A stretch of DNA of 64,000 nucleotides from Hofstenia miamia. Taxonomy: Eukaryota > Xenacoelomorpha > Acoela. Positions 10,737-20,588 of the stretch are shown in pieces; within the stretch, counting starts at the first letter, position 1, and each line of letters opens with the position of its first letter. Under the pieces are notes generated by a model, which was given only the letters and a program-made list of their open reading frames with translations, was not told the origin of the DNA and did not search any database. Made by a program: the position numbers and the translations under genes. The stretch is taken from contig SCFE01000019.1 of NCBI GenBank assembly GCA_004352715.1, positions 2,126,257 to 2,190,256 of the forward strand, written 5' to 3'.

Positions 10737-10931
10737 TTGACAAATGTGAAATACAGTTTTGAAAGTTTTCCCAAATTATATTATATGTACAATCATTTGA
10801 AAATATGGAAAAACAATAACAAGGTATATATTAATGTAATGTATGCAAACAATTGTGATATTAACAAAGTGAAATTAGTCTTACCAAAACAGTGTAAAAA
10901 ATGGCCCAAACATGTAAATGAATCATTATGA
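10737..10931 (+). CDS. Unknown small ORF D
   Basis: 64 codons starting MTNVKYSFESFPKLYYMY, ending KWPKHVNESL. Rich in Lys, Asn and Tyr, with no recognised domain. Its only support is its position divergent from gene C next to CCAAT motifs. In AT-rich DNA such an ORF can occur by chance. Confidence 0.25.
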   Translation: MTNVKYSFESFPKLYYMYNHLKIWKNNNKVYINVMYANNCDINKVKLVLPKQCKKWPKHVNESL

Positions 10932-11077
10932 AAATCAATTAAAAATGTATCGCAAATCAATTAGCAGTTGTCAGAAATGCATTAACATTTTACTTCCACC
11001 TGTCAAAAAGCACTTTGCGAGCTGTCAAAACAAGTAGGTGAGTCAGCACTTAAAACAAGTCTCCGATATTCATCATC

Positions 11078-11130
11078 TGTCACGTGACATGTGACGTCAT
11101 AAGCTCTCGACCAATCAGAGGCGTTTTTGT
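11078..11130. promoter_or_regulatory. Cluster of E-box, CRE and CCAAT motifs
   Basis: Within about 45 bp lie CACGTG (E-box), TGACGTCA (CRE/ATF site) and CCAATCA, in an island of higher GC than its surroundings. This combination is typical of an animal or viral promoter. No convincing gene start is seen directly beside it. Confidence 0.45.
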
Positions 11131-11329
11131 GTGTTCTCATCTCAGCCCCCATAACTACTGTCTTACATAGGCTAGCCAGTAAATGTGATTGCACTATCAT
11201 TACTTAGAAAACCTCCATTTTCTTCAAACCCCTACAGTTTGGGATATCCTGTCCAGGGGTGTTGAAAAAGTAGTCCCATGTCTGTGACACTGTGTTAACA
11301 CCCACTGAAACTACTTAGATTTTGTCATT

Positions 11330-12990
11330 CTAAAAATTGATATGAAAAACGCATTTAGTTGTGTCTTTAGACAGAAAGTCATTGATATATTTCACCAGCA
11401 CTTTGCAGAGTTTTTGCCATGGACAAGTTCTGATATGGGCAGCACTCCATACTCCTCCACACTCTAGGTTGTTTAAGTTTTGAAACAAGAGTCCAACAGG
11501 GCGACTTGCTTGGTCCTTTTCTTTTTGCACTTGCTCATAATTCTATCCTTTCTTTTTTGGACCCAAACAATGATTTGAAGTTCCATGCCTGGTACTTGGA
11601 AGATGGCGTCTTTGCTGGCTCCAAATCCACCATAAAACACGTACTCAGTGTCCTTTCCTCTTCACAGGCTACATTAGATTTGGAAATCAAACTGGAAAAG
11701 TGCAAATTGTTCAGCTGTCAATCCCTGTATGACTTTCCTACCAATATGTTCAAGTCTGAAACACATTCATTCAAAATGCTTGGTGCCCCAATAGGTGACA
11801 AAGATTTCTGTGAACAATACATTTGCAAGAAACGTAAAGCTGCTGCCCTCTTACTCAAGGAAATTAGAAATCTGGGAAATCCACAGATTTCCCTTCAGCT
11901 TTTCCATACCTGTGCTGGTTTTTGTAAACTCAGTCATCTGGCCTGTACAATGCCCATTAACAGCTCAATTGTCGCCCTACAGGAGTTAGATAATGACATA
12001 AGATCTTGCTTTGAGCAAAGTTTCGCCATAGAGACCACCAATAGGTCTTGGAGTCAAGCACAGCTGAGTAATCAATTAGGTGGTCTAGGGGTCCTCAGTG
12101 TTGCCAGACATGCCACTGCTGCTTTCATTGGGTCTTACTCAAATGTCATGTATAGTGCCAATAATGATCTTCAACAATTACAGAAGACCATAGAAAATTT
12201 CAAGTCAGGCATCATGTCAGAGAAATGGCCACCCGGTCTTGATAGCTAGTTTTGTCTGAAACAAAAGGACCTCTCAGCTGCCACTGATGAGAATGACTTC
12301 AAACTTCTTTATAACAATAGTTCTGTTGCAGACAATGCCCATCTTCTTTCTATATCTGCCCCTAGGGCAAACTCTTGGCTTAAAGTTCGGACTCTTGTTC
12401 TGTGGTAGCTTGGCCAGACCACAGTTGAGTTAAACTCTCATTGTCCTTGCTGTCCAATTAGTCTTGACAAATTTGGCCACTATGCCCTTACATGTAAAAG
12501 AGGTCCTGACATTACAGCAAGACACAACAAACTCAGAGAAGAAATTGCCAATTATTCCAGGAGAGCCCTGCTTAGTCCCCAATTAGAGGCGGGAGCAGGA
12601 TTAAGCCACGAGGCTCGAGCTACAAGGCCCGCCAAATTGGGAACTTGGTATTACTGCCGCTTTTGATATTACAGTTGTTCATCCACTCAATACAAAAAAT
12701 ATTCAATCAGCGAGTATGCCTGTAGGTTCAACAGTTGCCCACACTGAGGAAACTAAGAGAAAAGCCAACTCCAATAAATGTAACGAATTAAACTGGAACT
12801 GTGTTCCAGTCGATGTAAGCACTTATGGAGAATAAGGTGATACTGCTTCAAAATTGATGTCCCAAGATAGCATACCACTTGGCAACTCAAACTAATATCA
12901 AGCCCAGTCAAGTGATAACGGGTATCTATACAAGATTAAGCGTAATCTTGATGAGAAGTAATGCTTGGGCCATACTGTCTTTGTGTCGGG
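11330..12990 (+). pseudogene. Non-LTR retrotransposon RT with R2-like endonuclease tail, copy 1 (5'-truncated, broken)
   Basis: Starts mid reverse transcriptase at LKIDMKNAFSCVF (11340), then after a frameshift VQQGDLLGPFLFALAHN (11485-11535), WYLEDG at 11590, KLEKCKLF, and MLGAPIGDKDFCEQY. A thumb region ends near 12249. After further stops come a CCHC motif CPCCPISLDKFGHYALTC (about 12440-12495) and an endonuclease-like block TAAFDITVVHPLN (about 12651-12690), NWNCVPVDVSTYGE (to 12835) and RLSVILMRSNAWAIL (to 12980). The order RT, CCHC, PD-(D/E)xK-like endonuclease is that of R2-type elements, which nick target DNA and prime reverse transcription there. The catalytic Y-x-D-D motif reads YLED, so the first Asp is changed. 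Inactive relic. Confidence 0.7.
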
Positions 12991-13340
12991 AAATGTTTGG
13001 TGGGCAGGAACTAATCATTGGAGGCGATCCTATCACAGATTATTCTGTTTAACTCTTTTTATTTCATCTCTCGTTTTTTTTCAAAATTGAAAGGTTTTGT
13101 CAATTCTCAAAGAAATAGAAAATCATAAACTCAATTTTGTAAAAACTTTATTTAATAAACTCATAATGAAGCAGATGATTGAAGAAGAGCAACCTGTTAT
13201 AAAGAAACTAACTAATTGCTATCACAGCAAGATTTATGCCTTGCAATTTCATTCAAAATGAAATTTAGATTTTTAATTAATTTCAATTTGTGATTACTTT
13301 ATTTATCAATTTTAGATGTCTAGTCTTAGTTTAGAAGCTA
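12991..13340. other. Spacer, no gene seen
   Basis: AT-rich between the R2-like element and the transposase fragment; perhaps the 3' untranslated tail of the former. Confidence 0.35.
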
Positions 13341-13595
13341 ATGGAACTCTACTATGAAAATGGACGCAGTGCTGTTGACGTTGCTTGAAAGTACTCAGCA
13401 AAGAAAAGCCTGAAAAGATTTGTTGATTCACAAAGCATTTCATCTGTGATTAGATTAATCAAAAAATTCAAAGAGACAGGAAATGTCGTATCTTAGTGAA
13501 GAACAGTTCGAAGAAGTGTTTGTTGCTTTGGCTTCATATTCAGGTAGAACCAATATCACACAAGTGAGCAAAGAACAACTTTCAATAAAAGAATG
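13341..13595 (+). pseudogene. Tc1/mariner (IS630)-type transposase N-terminus, helix-turn-helix fragment
   Basis: The frame begins MELYYENGRSAVDVA, then a TGA, then SISSVIRLIKKFKETGNV, a stop, and EEQFEEVFVALASYS. This matches the DUF4817-type DNA-binding N-terminus of IS630/Tc1-like transposases common in invertebrates (a helix-turn-helix that reads NG.S followed by I..LIKKF..TG.V). Only the DNA-binding part is present; there is no DDE domain downstream because a LINE sequence follows at once. A DDE fragment of a related transposase occurs at about 39420-39665. Confidence 0.55.
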
Positions 13596-15622
13596 AACAT
13601 TAAACTAGGAAGAATTTACAATTGGAGTATCAACACCATCTTTCTTGATCGTTTACTGACTACTCATCCTCAACTAGTTGAAGAAGTAACAAGTATGGAA
13701 CTTAACATTTGTTCTGATCATAAGGCTCTAATCCTTAGTCCAAAGAAACAACTACCTGCTAACTGTGTATTAGCACACTTTCATGACTTCAGTATAAAAC
13801 ATCACATAGTCTTTACTGGGAAAATGCATATGGAAGATTTTAGTAAGTTCACAAACAATGGTAACTTTGATGAAAATATCAACAAATTTGAAAAATGGAT
13901 ACTCCAATTATTTGAAAATACATTTCCTAAGAAATCAGTGTGGATGAGTGACAGAGATCCTAAATGGATTACTCCTAAAATTAAGTATCTTTTACAGCAA
14001 AAACAAAGAGCTGAATACAAAAAGTGATATTCAAAATCAGCAGTAATTTCAGAAAAAATTAGAAACTTAAGATAACCATTGTTGAAAAAATTAGGTTCTA
14101 AAACCTGGTGGCAAAAAATAGATACAACATCCAACAGAAACCTTTCATGTAAAAAAATTGATATGGATTGTTTTGATTGTGAGGATTTACATAAAACTCT
14201 AGCAGCAAGATCACAATGACAGTTGGAATATAATCATAAATAAAATCCTTCTTTTGACCTCTTAAGTCATCCTGCTCCAAATATACCTCTTAATGTAGTA
14301 TCTTAACATTTACAGAACTGCAAAAAATCTTCAAATGGTCCTAACCGCATCCTGTACTGGATTTATAGAAATTATTGGGATATATTGGCACCAATTTATC
14401 ATTTTCTTTGGAATGATTCTCTTAAGACTGGAATTTTTCCTTCATTTACAAGCTAGCAAATATACAACCAATTGCTAAGGTTAAAATTGCCAAGAATCCT
14501 AATGAAATTCGCGGTATTAGCATTACCTCTATGTCAGCTAGAATATTTGAAAAAATAGTATGCAAATATTTTATTTCTCCTGAAATAATTAAAAATCAAT
14601 TTGCCTATAAAAAAGGTATGTCTACAAATGATTATCTTATAACATTTCAACATCAAGTATGCAAGGCTTTGGATAATAATAACATGAAAGGAATACACTC
14701 AATTTTAATAGATTTCTCAAAGGTGTTTGACACATTAGACCAGCACATATGTTCATGGATGTATTCCTTCCCAAAAGGTTGTTCACAGCAATTAGCTTTT
14801 AAAGGAATCACCTGCAATCCAATAGAAATTACATTAGGATCCTCCCAAGGAACAGTTGGAGGTCCAAATGTGTACTCCATGTCAAGTGATTCATTAAGAT
14901 CCTCACAACCTAACTGCTTTATGATGAAATATTCAGACAATTCAACTGCAGGCATACCTTGGTATAAACATCCAGATCTAGATCAGAAATTGGCACTTAA
15001 GCATACAATAACATCAATAAATTCATGGGCAGAAGAATTCAATTTAAAAATCAATGATAAGAAAACCAAGATTATAAATTTCTCTTTAAGTAAACTAAGT
15101 AATTGTCAATGTCAGCAAACACAAACTTGTTATTCTTCACCTAAGCATGCAATTATTCTTGGAATTACATTTCAAGAAAATTTGAAATTCAACAAACATG
15201 GAAAGCATCTGTTATCAAGTCTAAATGCCCAAATTTACATTCTAAGAGATCTAAAATCAAACAATTACACAATGAAGGAAATAAATAAAGTTTTTGAGTC
15301 ACTAATTTTAAGCAAAATAAGATATGGAATATCAGTTTATGGATCAGACTCTGCAGTTCTTACAAACATCAATAGATTTTTATTACGATGCTTTAAAGCT
15401 GGTTTTTGTGAAAAGATATATGATTCCTTTAAGATAAGAGATGAGGAAGACATTAGACTTGCTAGGAAAATTGTAGAAAATCCACGACATCCAATGATTA
15501 ATTACTTCATAATAAACGAAAATAAAAAAGAGCAATCAACTAGATTAAATCAAAAATATCAAATGCCATTAGTACGAACATTCAAGAATATATTTGCACA
15601 TCACACAATGAAGTTAATTTAA
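13593..15622 (+). pseudogene. CR1-like LINE: endonuclease end plus reverse transcriptase, degraded
   Basis: 13593-14027 ends an AP-endonuclease domain (SDH signature in NICSDHKALIL) and the linker DPKWITPKIKYLLQQ. 14028-14530 continues in other frames (PNRILYWIY-like). 14531-15622 is the RT: NQFAYKKGMSTND, LIDFSKVFDTLD, SSQGTVGGPNVYS, then KYSDNSTAG where a Y/F-A-D-D box is expected, LKINDKKTKIINF, ILGITFQENLKFNKH and the C-terminal ISVYGSD...FLLRCFKAGF. The second catalytic Asp is Asn (YSDN), and sequence is missing between VFDTLDQHI and the next block. The QGTVGGP variant is shared with the LINE at 32.1-34.5 kb. It lacks its 5' half and is inactive. Confidence 0.8.
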
Positions 15623-15751
15623 ATGACAGCAGTAATAAACATTTAATTTTATTTAATTTTGGTTATTGTTCTTTTATTCTTTTTATGTTCATATTTATCT
15701 TCACTCTGTATTTGACTTGAAGTAATTATAGTGTTCTACTGTTCTACAGTT

Positions 15752-17807
15752 CTACTGTGAAAGAAGAAAGCAAGTTAAAATCATAGAAGATAAATATTTG
15801 TTTTTATTAGAATGCTTGCAAAGGCTAAATTGTCTAGAATCATTTTTCAAATTGAAAGGAAGAGACAAAACACCAACTAAAATCCAATTAAGAACAAATT
15901 TTTGTAGAAAACTTAAATATAGAAAGGAAACAATGAAGGAAGTTGTAACCACCAAGAGATTCAGCAGACAAAGGAATAAACTGAATTCCAGAAGCAAGAC
16001 AAGATGAGGCATGCTTGGCTTGTTTAACTGGCAAAGCTGCTTGCATTTGTTGGCTGAACCTGTAATATGTTCCAGAGCAGCATGGACAGCTTTGTCAAAA
16101 TCTGAATTGAAAAGCAATATGGTTAAGAATACAAGTTCTCAAACTGAAGGAAATTTTTGGAAGAGCCACACAACTCTGAATTAAATGCATTTCTAATTGC
16201 GGATCCTCAAGCTTGAGAATTTCTTCCATGATTGCATTTGATTTTTCTAGTTTTTTAGAAAAAACATCATTGATAAAATTAGAATTAGTGGTAATTGGAG
16301 AGCCTAATTTGACCAAACCAGTTTCCTTAACTTTGATATCTTTTGGCAGAAGACTGAAGTCAATTGAAGCATTTGGAGACCAAATTTCACATTTGCTAGT
16401 GTTGATTTCCAATCCAATTCCAGCCATAGATTCATTAAGATAACAAAAAACATCAACTAAAAGTTTAATGGGGGCCAAAAAGATGCAATCATCAAGATGC
16501 AAGGGAATCTCTCTTGCAAAGCTTGAATTATGGGATGGATTGTGGTGGCAAATAACAGTGGAGCTAAAGGATCTCCTTGTTCTACACCACATGTCGAAGA
16601 AATTATATGAATACTAAATTTTAACCATGATGGCTGGTTGTAACAAAAACACACCCATAGTAGAAGTTCCAGAAAATTTATTTTGACCTGATCCAGAAAA
16701 GTTGAGTGATCTAAGCTATTGAAAGCATTCTTGATGTCAACCTGAAGGAAAGCAAGGTCCATATTGGAAGGGAGACTTGAAACAAGACCATTAAGAGCAT
16801 GAGCAACAGCCTCACATCCACCAGGAACACCAACCCCACTTGAAGAGGTGTCAGTAGAGAAGCTGCCTTGGAACTGGACAGATGACAGATATTTTGCAAC
16901 CATTCTGTGAAGAAATTCACCAACTGCAATAGGTCTAAAACCATCTTTCTTCTTTTTAAAAGCAAACAAGCTAGCACCACACCAGTAAGGTGCACCTTCC
17001 TGAGGAGCATTACCTCAAATCAGTAGGTTTATGACATCTAGGACTGATTGAATGGCATTATCTCTGAATTCAGGTGAAGGACATTGAAACGCATTCAAAA
17101 GATGAGATGTGTATAGTTTGGAAATGCCAGCAGCAGAATCTTAAGGAAAACTCTGAAGGCACTTGAGAAGAAAAAACTTTGAGATTACAAGAAGTGGGAC
17201 ATCATTGTATAAGTATGAGAAAGTGGAGCACCAGATGGATGTTTTTCTTCCAGAATAGTGTGAATGCTTTCTCCAAAAGATATACCTGCTGAACTCAAAA
17301 CAGTTATTGCTTTTTTGAAGCTACCTTCATGCACAAGCTGTCAAGCACATTTGATAATTAGCAATTCAGACTTATTGGAGGGACGAAAAGAAGGAAGTGA
17401 TGTAATATCTTCATACCATAGTCTAGAAAGGTCACCATTTAGCCATCTCTGAAGACGTTCAATAACCTTTGATTCTTCAAATCAAAAGTTTTTGGAGCTA
17501 CCTCAAGGAGGAGACTGCAGAATGCAGGGAGCTATGATGCAAATGTCAATCCATGAGTTAACATTCAAGGGATTTCTCTTAACTTTCTCAAATGATAACC
17601 ACACTGCTTTTGCCCAAAGATTGCGACAAGAAATCAGAACATGCTTCCTGGTGGGTATTGAATATGATCAGATATCCTAGAGAATATGTTGAGACATTAA
17701 CTTTGATTGGCATAATGGAGATATTCCTGAACCAGAACACTTTAGACCTTCTTTTTTGTGTGAGCAGATCATACCACAAGTATTGATGGATACTACTTGC
17801 ATGCACA
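15752..17807 (-). pseudogene. R2-like non-LTR retrotransposon RT, copy 2 (host of the Gypsy insertion), main part
   Basis: Read leftwards from 17807: a cysteine-containing N-terminal region (CGMICSHKKEGLKCSG), WAKAVWLSFEKVKRN, RLQRWLNGDLSRLWYED (about 17460), then KKKKDGFRPIAVGEFLHRM (16960), SSGVGVPGGCEAVAHALN, LAFLQVDIKNAFNSLD, CGVEQGDPLAPLLFATTIH (16590), HLDD after a frameshift (16500), GIGLEINTSKCEIWSP, and GLVKLGSPITTNSNF, ending around 15790 with FDKAVHAALEHITGSA. The KDG.RPIAVGE and EQGDPL.PLLF signatures place it in the same family as the copy at 11.3-13.0 kb, but in a different subfamily. Several stops and frameshifts. Its first codons were displaced to 30879-31087 by the 13-kb Gypsy insertion. 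No endonuclease tail is seen left of 15752. Confidence 0.75.
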
Positions 17808-17809
17808 TG
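17804..17809. repeat. Target site duplication CACATG, left copy
   Basis: CACATG directly precedes the 5' LTR and directly follows the 3' LTR at 30879-30884. A 4-6-bp duplication is expected for Ty3/Gypsy integration. Confidence 0.8.
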
Positions 17810-19525
17810 TGATGAAAATGGAAGTCTAAACAAAGATTTTATAAAGTCACTGTTGGAGAATTTTTCTAATTTAACATTTCATTTATTCTTTTTAAATTTA
17901 AAATTGTTAATCACAAAAAGACTTAGTTGTTTGAATTAAAGGTTGTTTCTTTAATCCTTTGTATGCTGAAAATAAAAAGGTTTTATTCTGTTTTTAAGTG
18001 CTCATATTATGGAAAAAGGAATACTTAGAGGGTCTCTTGAATAAATATCATGTTTATGTTAAAGATTTCAAAGGAATGCTTGCCCCTTTATAAGTGAATG
18101 TCAATCCAGTTTCAAAGAAACAAAAGCCAAGCTATTATGCACTTACAAAAGAAAAAGGAAGCTTATGAAAGTGACATTAAAATCTTATAATAATGTAAAT
18201 GGCAGTTATTCTTGAAAACAAGAAGGGAAAATGTGATGAAGACCCAATCAGAAAATGATGACATCAAAAAGCCTATAAAAGATTCAAAAAAAAATAAAAT
18301 AAGGGAGACAGAGAAGAAACGTCAAATTCTCAGAGTTATCTCTAATCAAAGATTATCAGTTGTTAGCACTACGTAATTTTTGATAATGCTCTCTCTCTAT
18401 GACAGACAGAATTTTTAGAAGAAAATTTGGCATCTGAGCAACCAGCATAGTTGGTTTCAGTTTTCTCTATCAAGACTCAGTCAAAATCTCAGTTTGTTCC
18501 TGTCATTCAGATTCAATCGCTCCCAGGTGCAACATTTTGAAGTTGATTTTAAGTTGGTAAATGTAAGAACTTCCATTTGGTTTCTAATTTTTTAGTTATT
18601 CCAGATTTTTCAATTTATAGTTTATTGGTATTTGCATGAATATATCCTTAGTGTAAAAATAAATCAGTTAGCTAAAGCTTTATTTCTGATCTTAAATAAT
18701 TTTCTATAGCTTCAACAAAAACTTTAAATTTATATTGAGAGCACTTAACTTTAGTAGATTCTGAAGGAATATATTTGGGAAAAACTCCTAACTCTCAGAC
18801 TTCAAGTATTTTCTATATTACTCTGAGTGCAATAATTAGCAACTTCATTTTCCTCAATGAAGCATTAAGTGCTTTCAGTGAAATGATATTACATTCACTC
18901 GAGGAATTGAGAATTGCTGTAACATTTCCTGATGCTATTATTGAGGAAAAATAAATAATAGAGTTTTTCACATAGGATTGAAATTAGTGAGTAAGGTAAA
19001 TTGCAAAGTTTCTTTATTATAATAACTGGGCTGTAGTGGGGTTATAACATTACGGACTCTGATATAATTCGAGTTAGAGGTAATTGTCAAAGACTCGCAT
19101 GTGATAAAATTTTATAAGAATTTCCTGAAAAATAAGTTTACAAAAACACTACCAAACTCCAAAATTTATTAGGGAAATAAGGGAAATAAATTGCACAACA
19201 TTGTACCTTAACTTTTGTTCATAATTGTCATTGTAAATTTTTATTTATTGAAGACAGTTGGTCAGAGTTGGTATTTGATCATAGGGGACTCTATCAAGAA
19301 AACATAAATACATTTTCGAAATTATTTTGATTGATTGTTTGGTTTTGAATTGTAATTCAGTAAATTGCTGTAATTGTGAGTCTGCTCTATTTTTGCAAGG
19401 CAGACATAGATAGTGAAACAGAAGTTCTTAAGAGACTAAAATCTTTAGTTGATTAAGTTGATTTGTTTGACACAGTAAGTTAATAAGTGATAATCTTGGT
19501 TCATTAAAATCTGTTTTCACTACAA
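17810..19525 (+). repeat. 5' LTR of the Gypsy element
   Basis: Begins TGATGAAAATGGAAGTC and ends TTTTCACTACA. It is 1716 bp, long for a Gypsy LTR. It aligns along most of its length with 29156-30878, but the stretch around 18330-18500 has diverged strongly. A CCAATCA box (about 18245) and TATAAAA (18274-18280) mark the U3 promoter. Confidence 0.92.
18244..18280 (+). promoter_or_regulatory. LTR core promoter: CCAAT and TATA boxes
   Basis: CCAATCAG at 18244 and TATAAAA at 18274. In the 3' LTR the same positions read CCAATCAG, TGACGTCA and TATAAAA (about 29590-29626); the CRE-like site is altered to TGACATCA in the 5' LTR. Transcription is inferred to start some 30 bp after the TATA box. Confidence 0.6.
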
Positions 19526-19545
19526 TTGGCGACATGTTGGAGATA
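19526..19545 (+). other. Primer-binding site region
   Basis: ATTGGCGACATGTTGG directly follows the LTR end. The TGGCGAC core at this place resembles Gypsy primer sites; the tRNA was not identified. Confidence 0.55.
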
Positions 19546-19748
19546 AAATTTTAGGCAATAACAAGAAAATTAAGTAAAATTCTTGCTTGTTAAATAAATT
19601 AAGGACTCATGAAAAAAATAAAAATTAGGAAACTCTTTGGAGTTTTTGAGAGATAGTTTAAGAATTTAAACATGACAAAAATTTAAATTAGAGAGATCTG
19701 TCAACTATTCTACTGGTATAGTAAATAGTTAAATTAGAAGCTAGTTGA

Positions 19749-19756
19749 AGGTAATA
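19749..19756 (+). promoter_or_regulatory. Candidate splice donor in the Gypsy leader
   Basis: AAG|GTAATA lies between the primer site and the gag start. It would suit production of subgenomic RNAs for the downstream ORFs, each of which begins just after an acceptor-like site. Inferred only from consensus. Confidence 0.3.
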
Positions 19757-19796
19757 ATTTAAAAACAAATTTGTTTAGGTTTTCAGTTTAAAAATA

Positions 19797-20588
19797 ATGG
19801 CGCAGAAACTGTTGATACCACCTGAAAAATTCTATTTTACTGAAACAGAAATCTTCACAGAATGCCTCCAAACATTTACTGTGCTATGCAAATTAAATGG
19901 TTGGGAAGACAGTGAAGTAAAGTCTGGGTATATTGCTTTGAGTTTGAAGCGTCATGCAAAAAGCATCTATACAGCATTGCCTTTGGAGGTGTGTCAAGTT
20001 AGAGACAATGATGATTACAATAACTTGATTGAAATATTATCTAAGAAGTTTATATCAAACTCACAAGTGACAAGTGAAACAATATTGAGGGCCAGGAAGC
20101 AGTTAGATAAGGAAAGTCTTCTGGAATTTTTGAAAGAGATATTCAGATTATTGGTTAAAGCCTATCCAAAGATTCAAATGGAATTGATTAACTGTACTTT
20201 GGCAAAAAGTGCTTTCATCAAAGGTATAAATGATAGTGAAATAAGATTCCAGGTTCAAACAGCAAATCCAAAAGATCTGGAAGAAGCTCTGGCCATTGCT
20301 ATAAGTGCTGAAAGTGCTATTGCCATTGAAAGAAGGCCACATAAATTAACAAAATTTCACCATATTATGCAGGCAGATGAACAGATGAAAGGTTGGGAAA
20401 AAGTAGAACTACAACTTAAAGCCTTGACTGATAAAATCAACAAATTAGTTGAAAAGAAAGCACTGGTATCTAGTAATAAATCAAATCAGTATGATTGGTC
20501 TAATGCCATTTGTTTCAAATGTAATGAAAAAGGACACCTATCCCAGATTTGTCCAAAGACAGTCAACAAAAAGGCAGATTTAAACTAG
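19797..20588 (+). CDS. gag: Gag polyprotein of the Gypsy element
   Basis: An intact frame of 263 codons from ATG at 19797. An N-terminal helical capsid-like region (FTECLQTFTVLCKLNGWED) is followed by a C-terminal CCHC zinc knuckle CFKCNEKGHLSQIC (C-x2-C-x4-H-x4-C, residues about 239-252) that binds RNA. Gag forms the particle that packages the element RNA. The pol frame overlaps its last 40 bases in the -1 frame, near a CAACAAAAAGG run, suggesting -1 frameshifting. It is the best-preserved gene of the element and one of the few uninterrupted frames here. Confidence 0.85.
   Translation: MAQKLLIPPEKFYFTETEIFTECLQTFTVLCKLNGWEDSEVKSGYIALSLKRHAKSIYTALPLEVCQVRDNDDYNNLIEILSKKFISNSQVTSETILRARKQLDKESLLEFLKEIFRLLVKAYPKIQMELINCTLAKSAFIKGINDSEIRFQVQTANPKDLEEALAIAISAESAIAIERRPHKLTKFHHIMQADEQMKGWEKVELQLKALTDKINKLVEKKALVSSNKSNQYDWSNAICFKCNEKGHLSQICPKTVNKKADLN

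Noticed and set aside
11003-11200. 65-codon minus-strand frame over the E-box/CRE/CCAAT cluster
   Set aside because: It covers promoter-like sequence and shows no domain.
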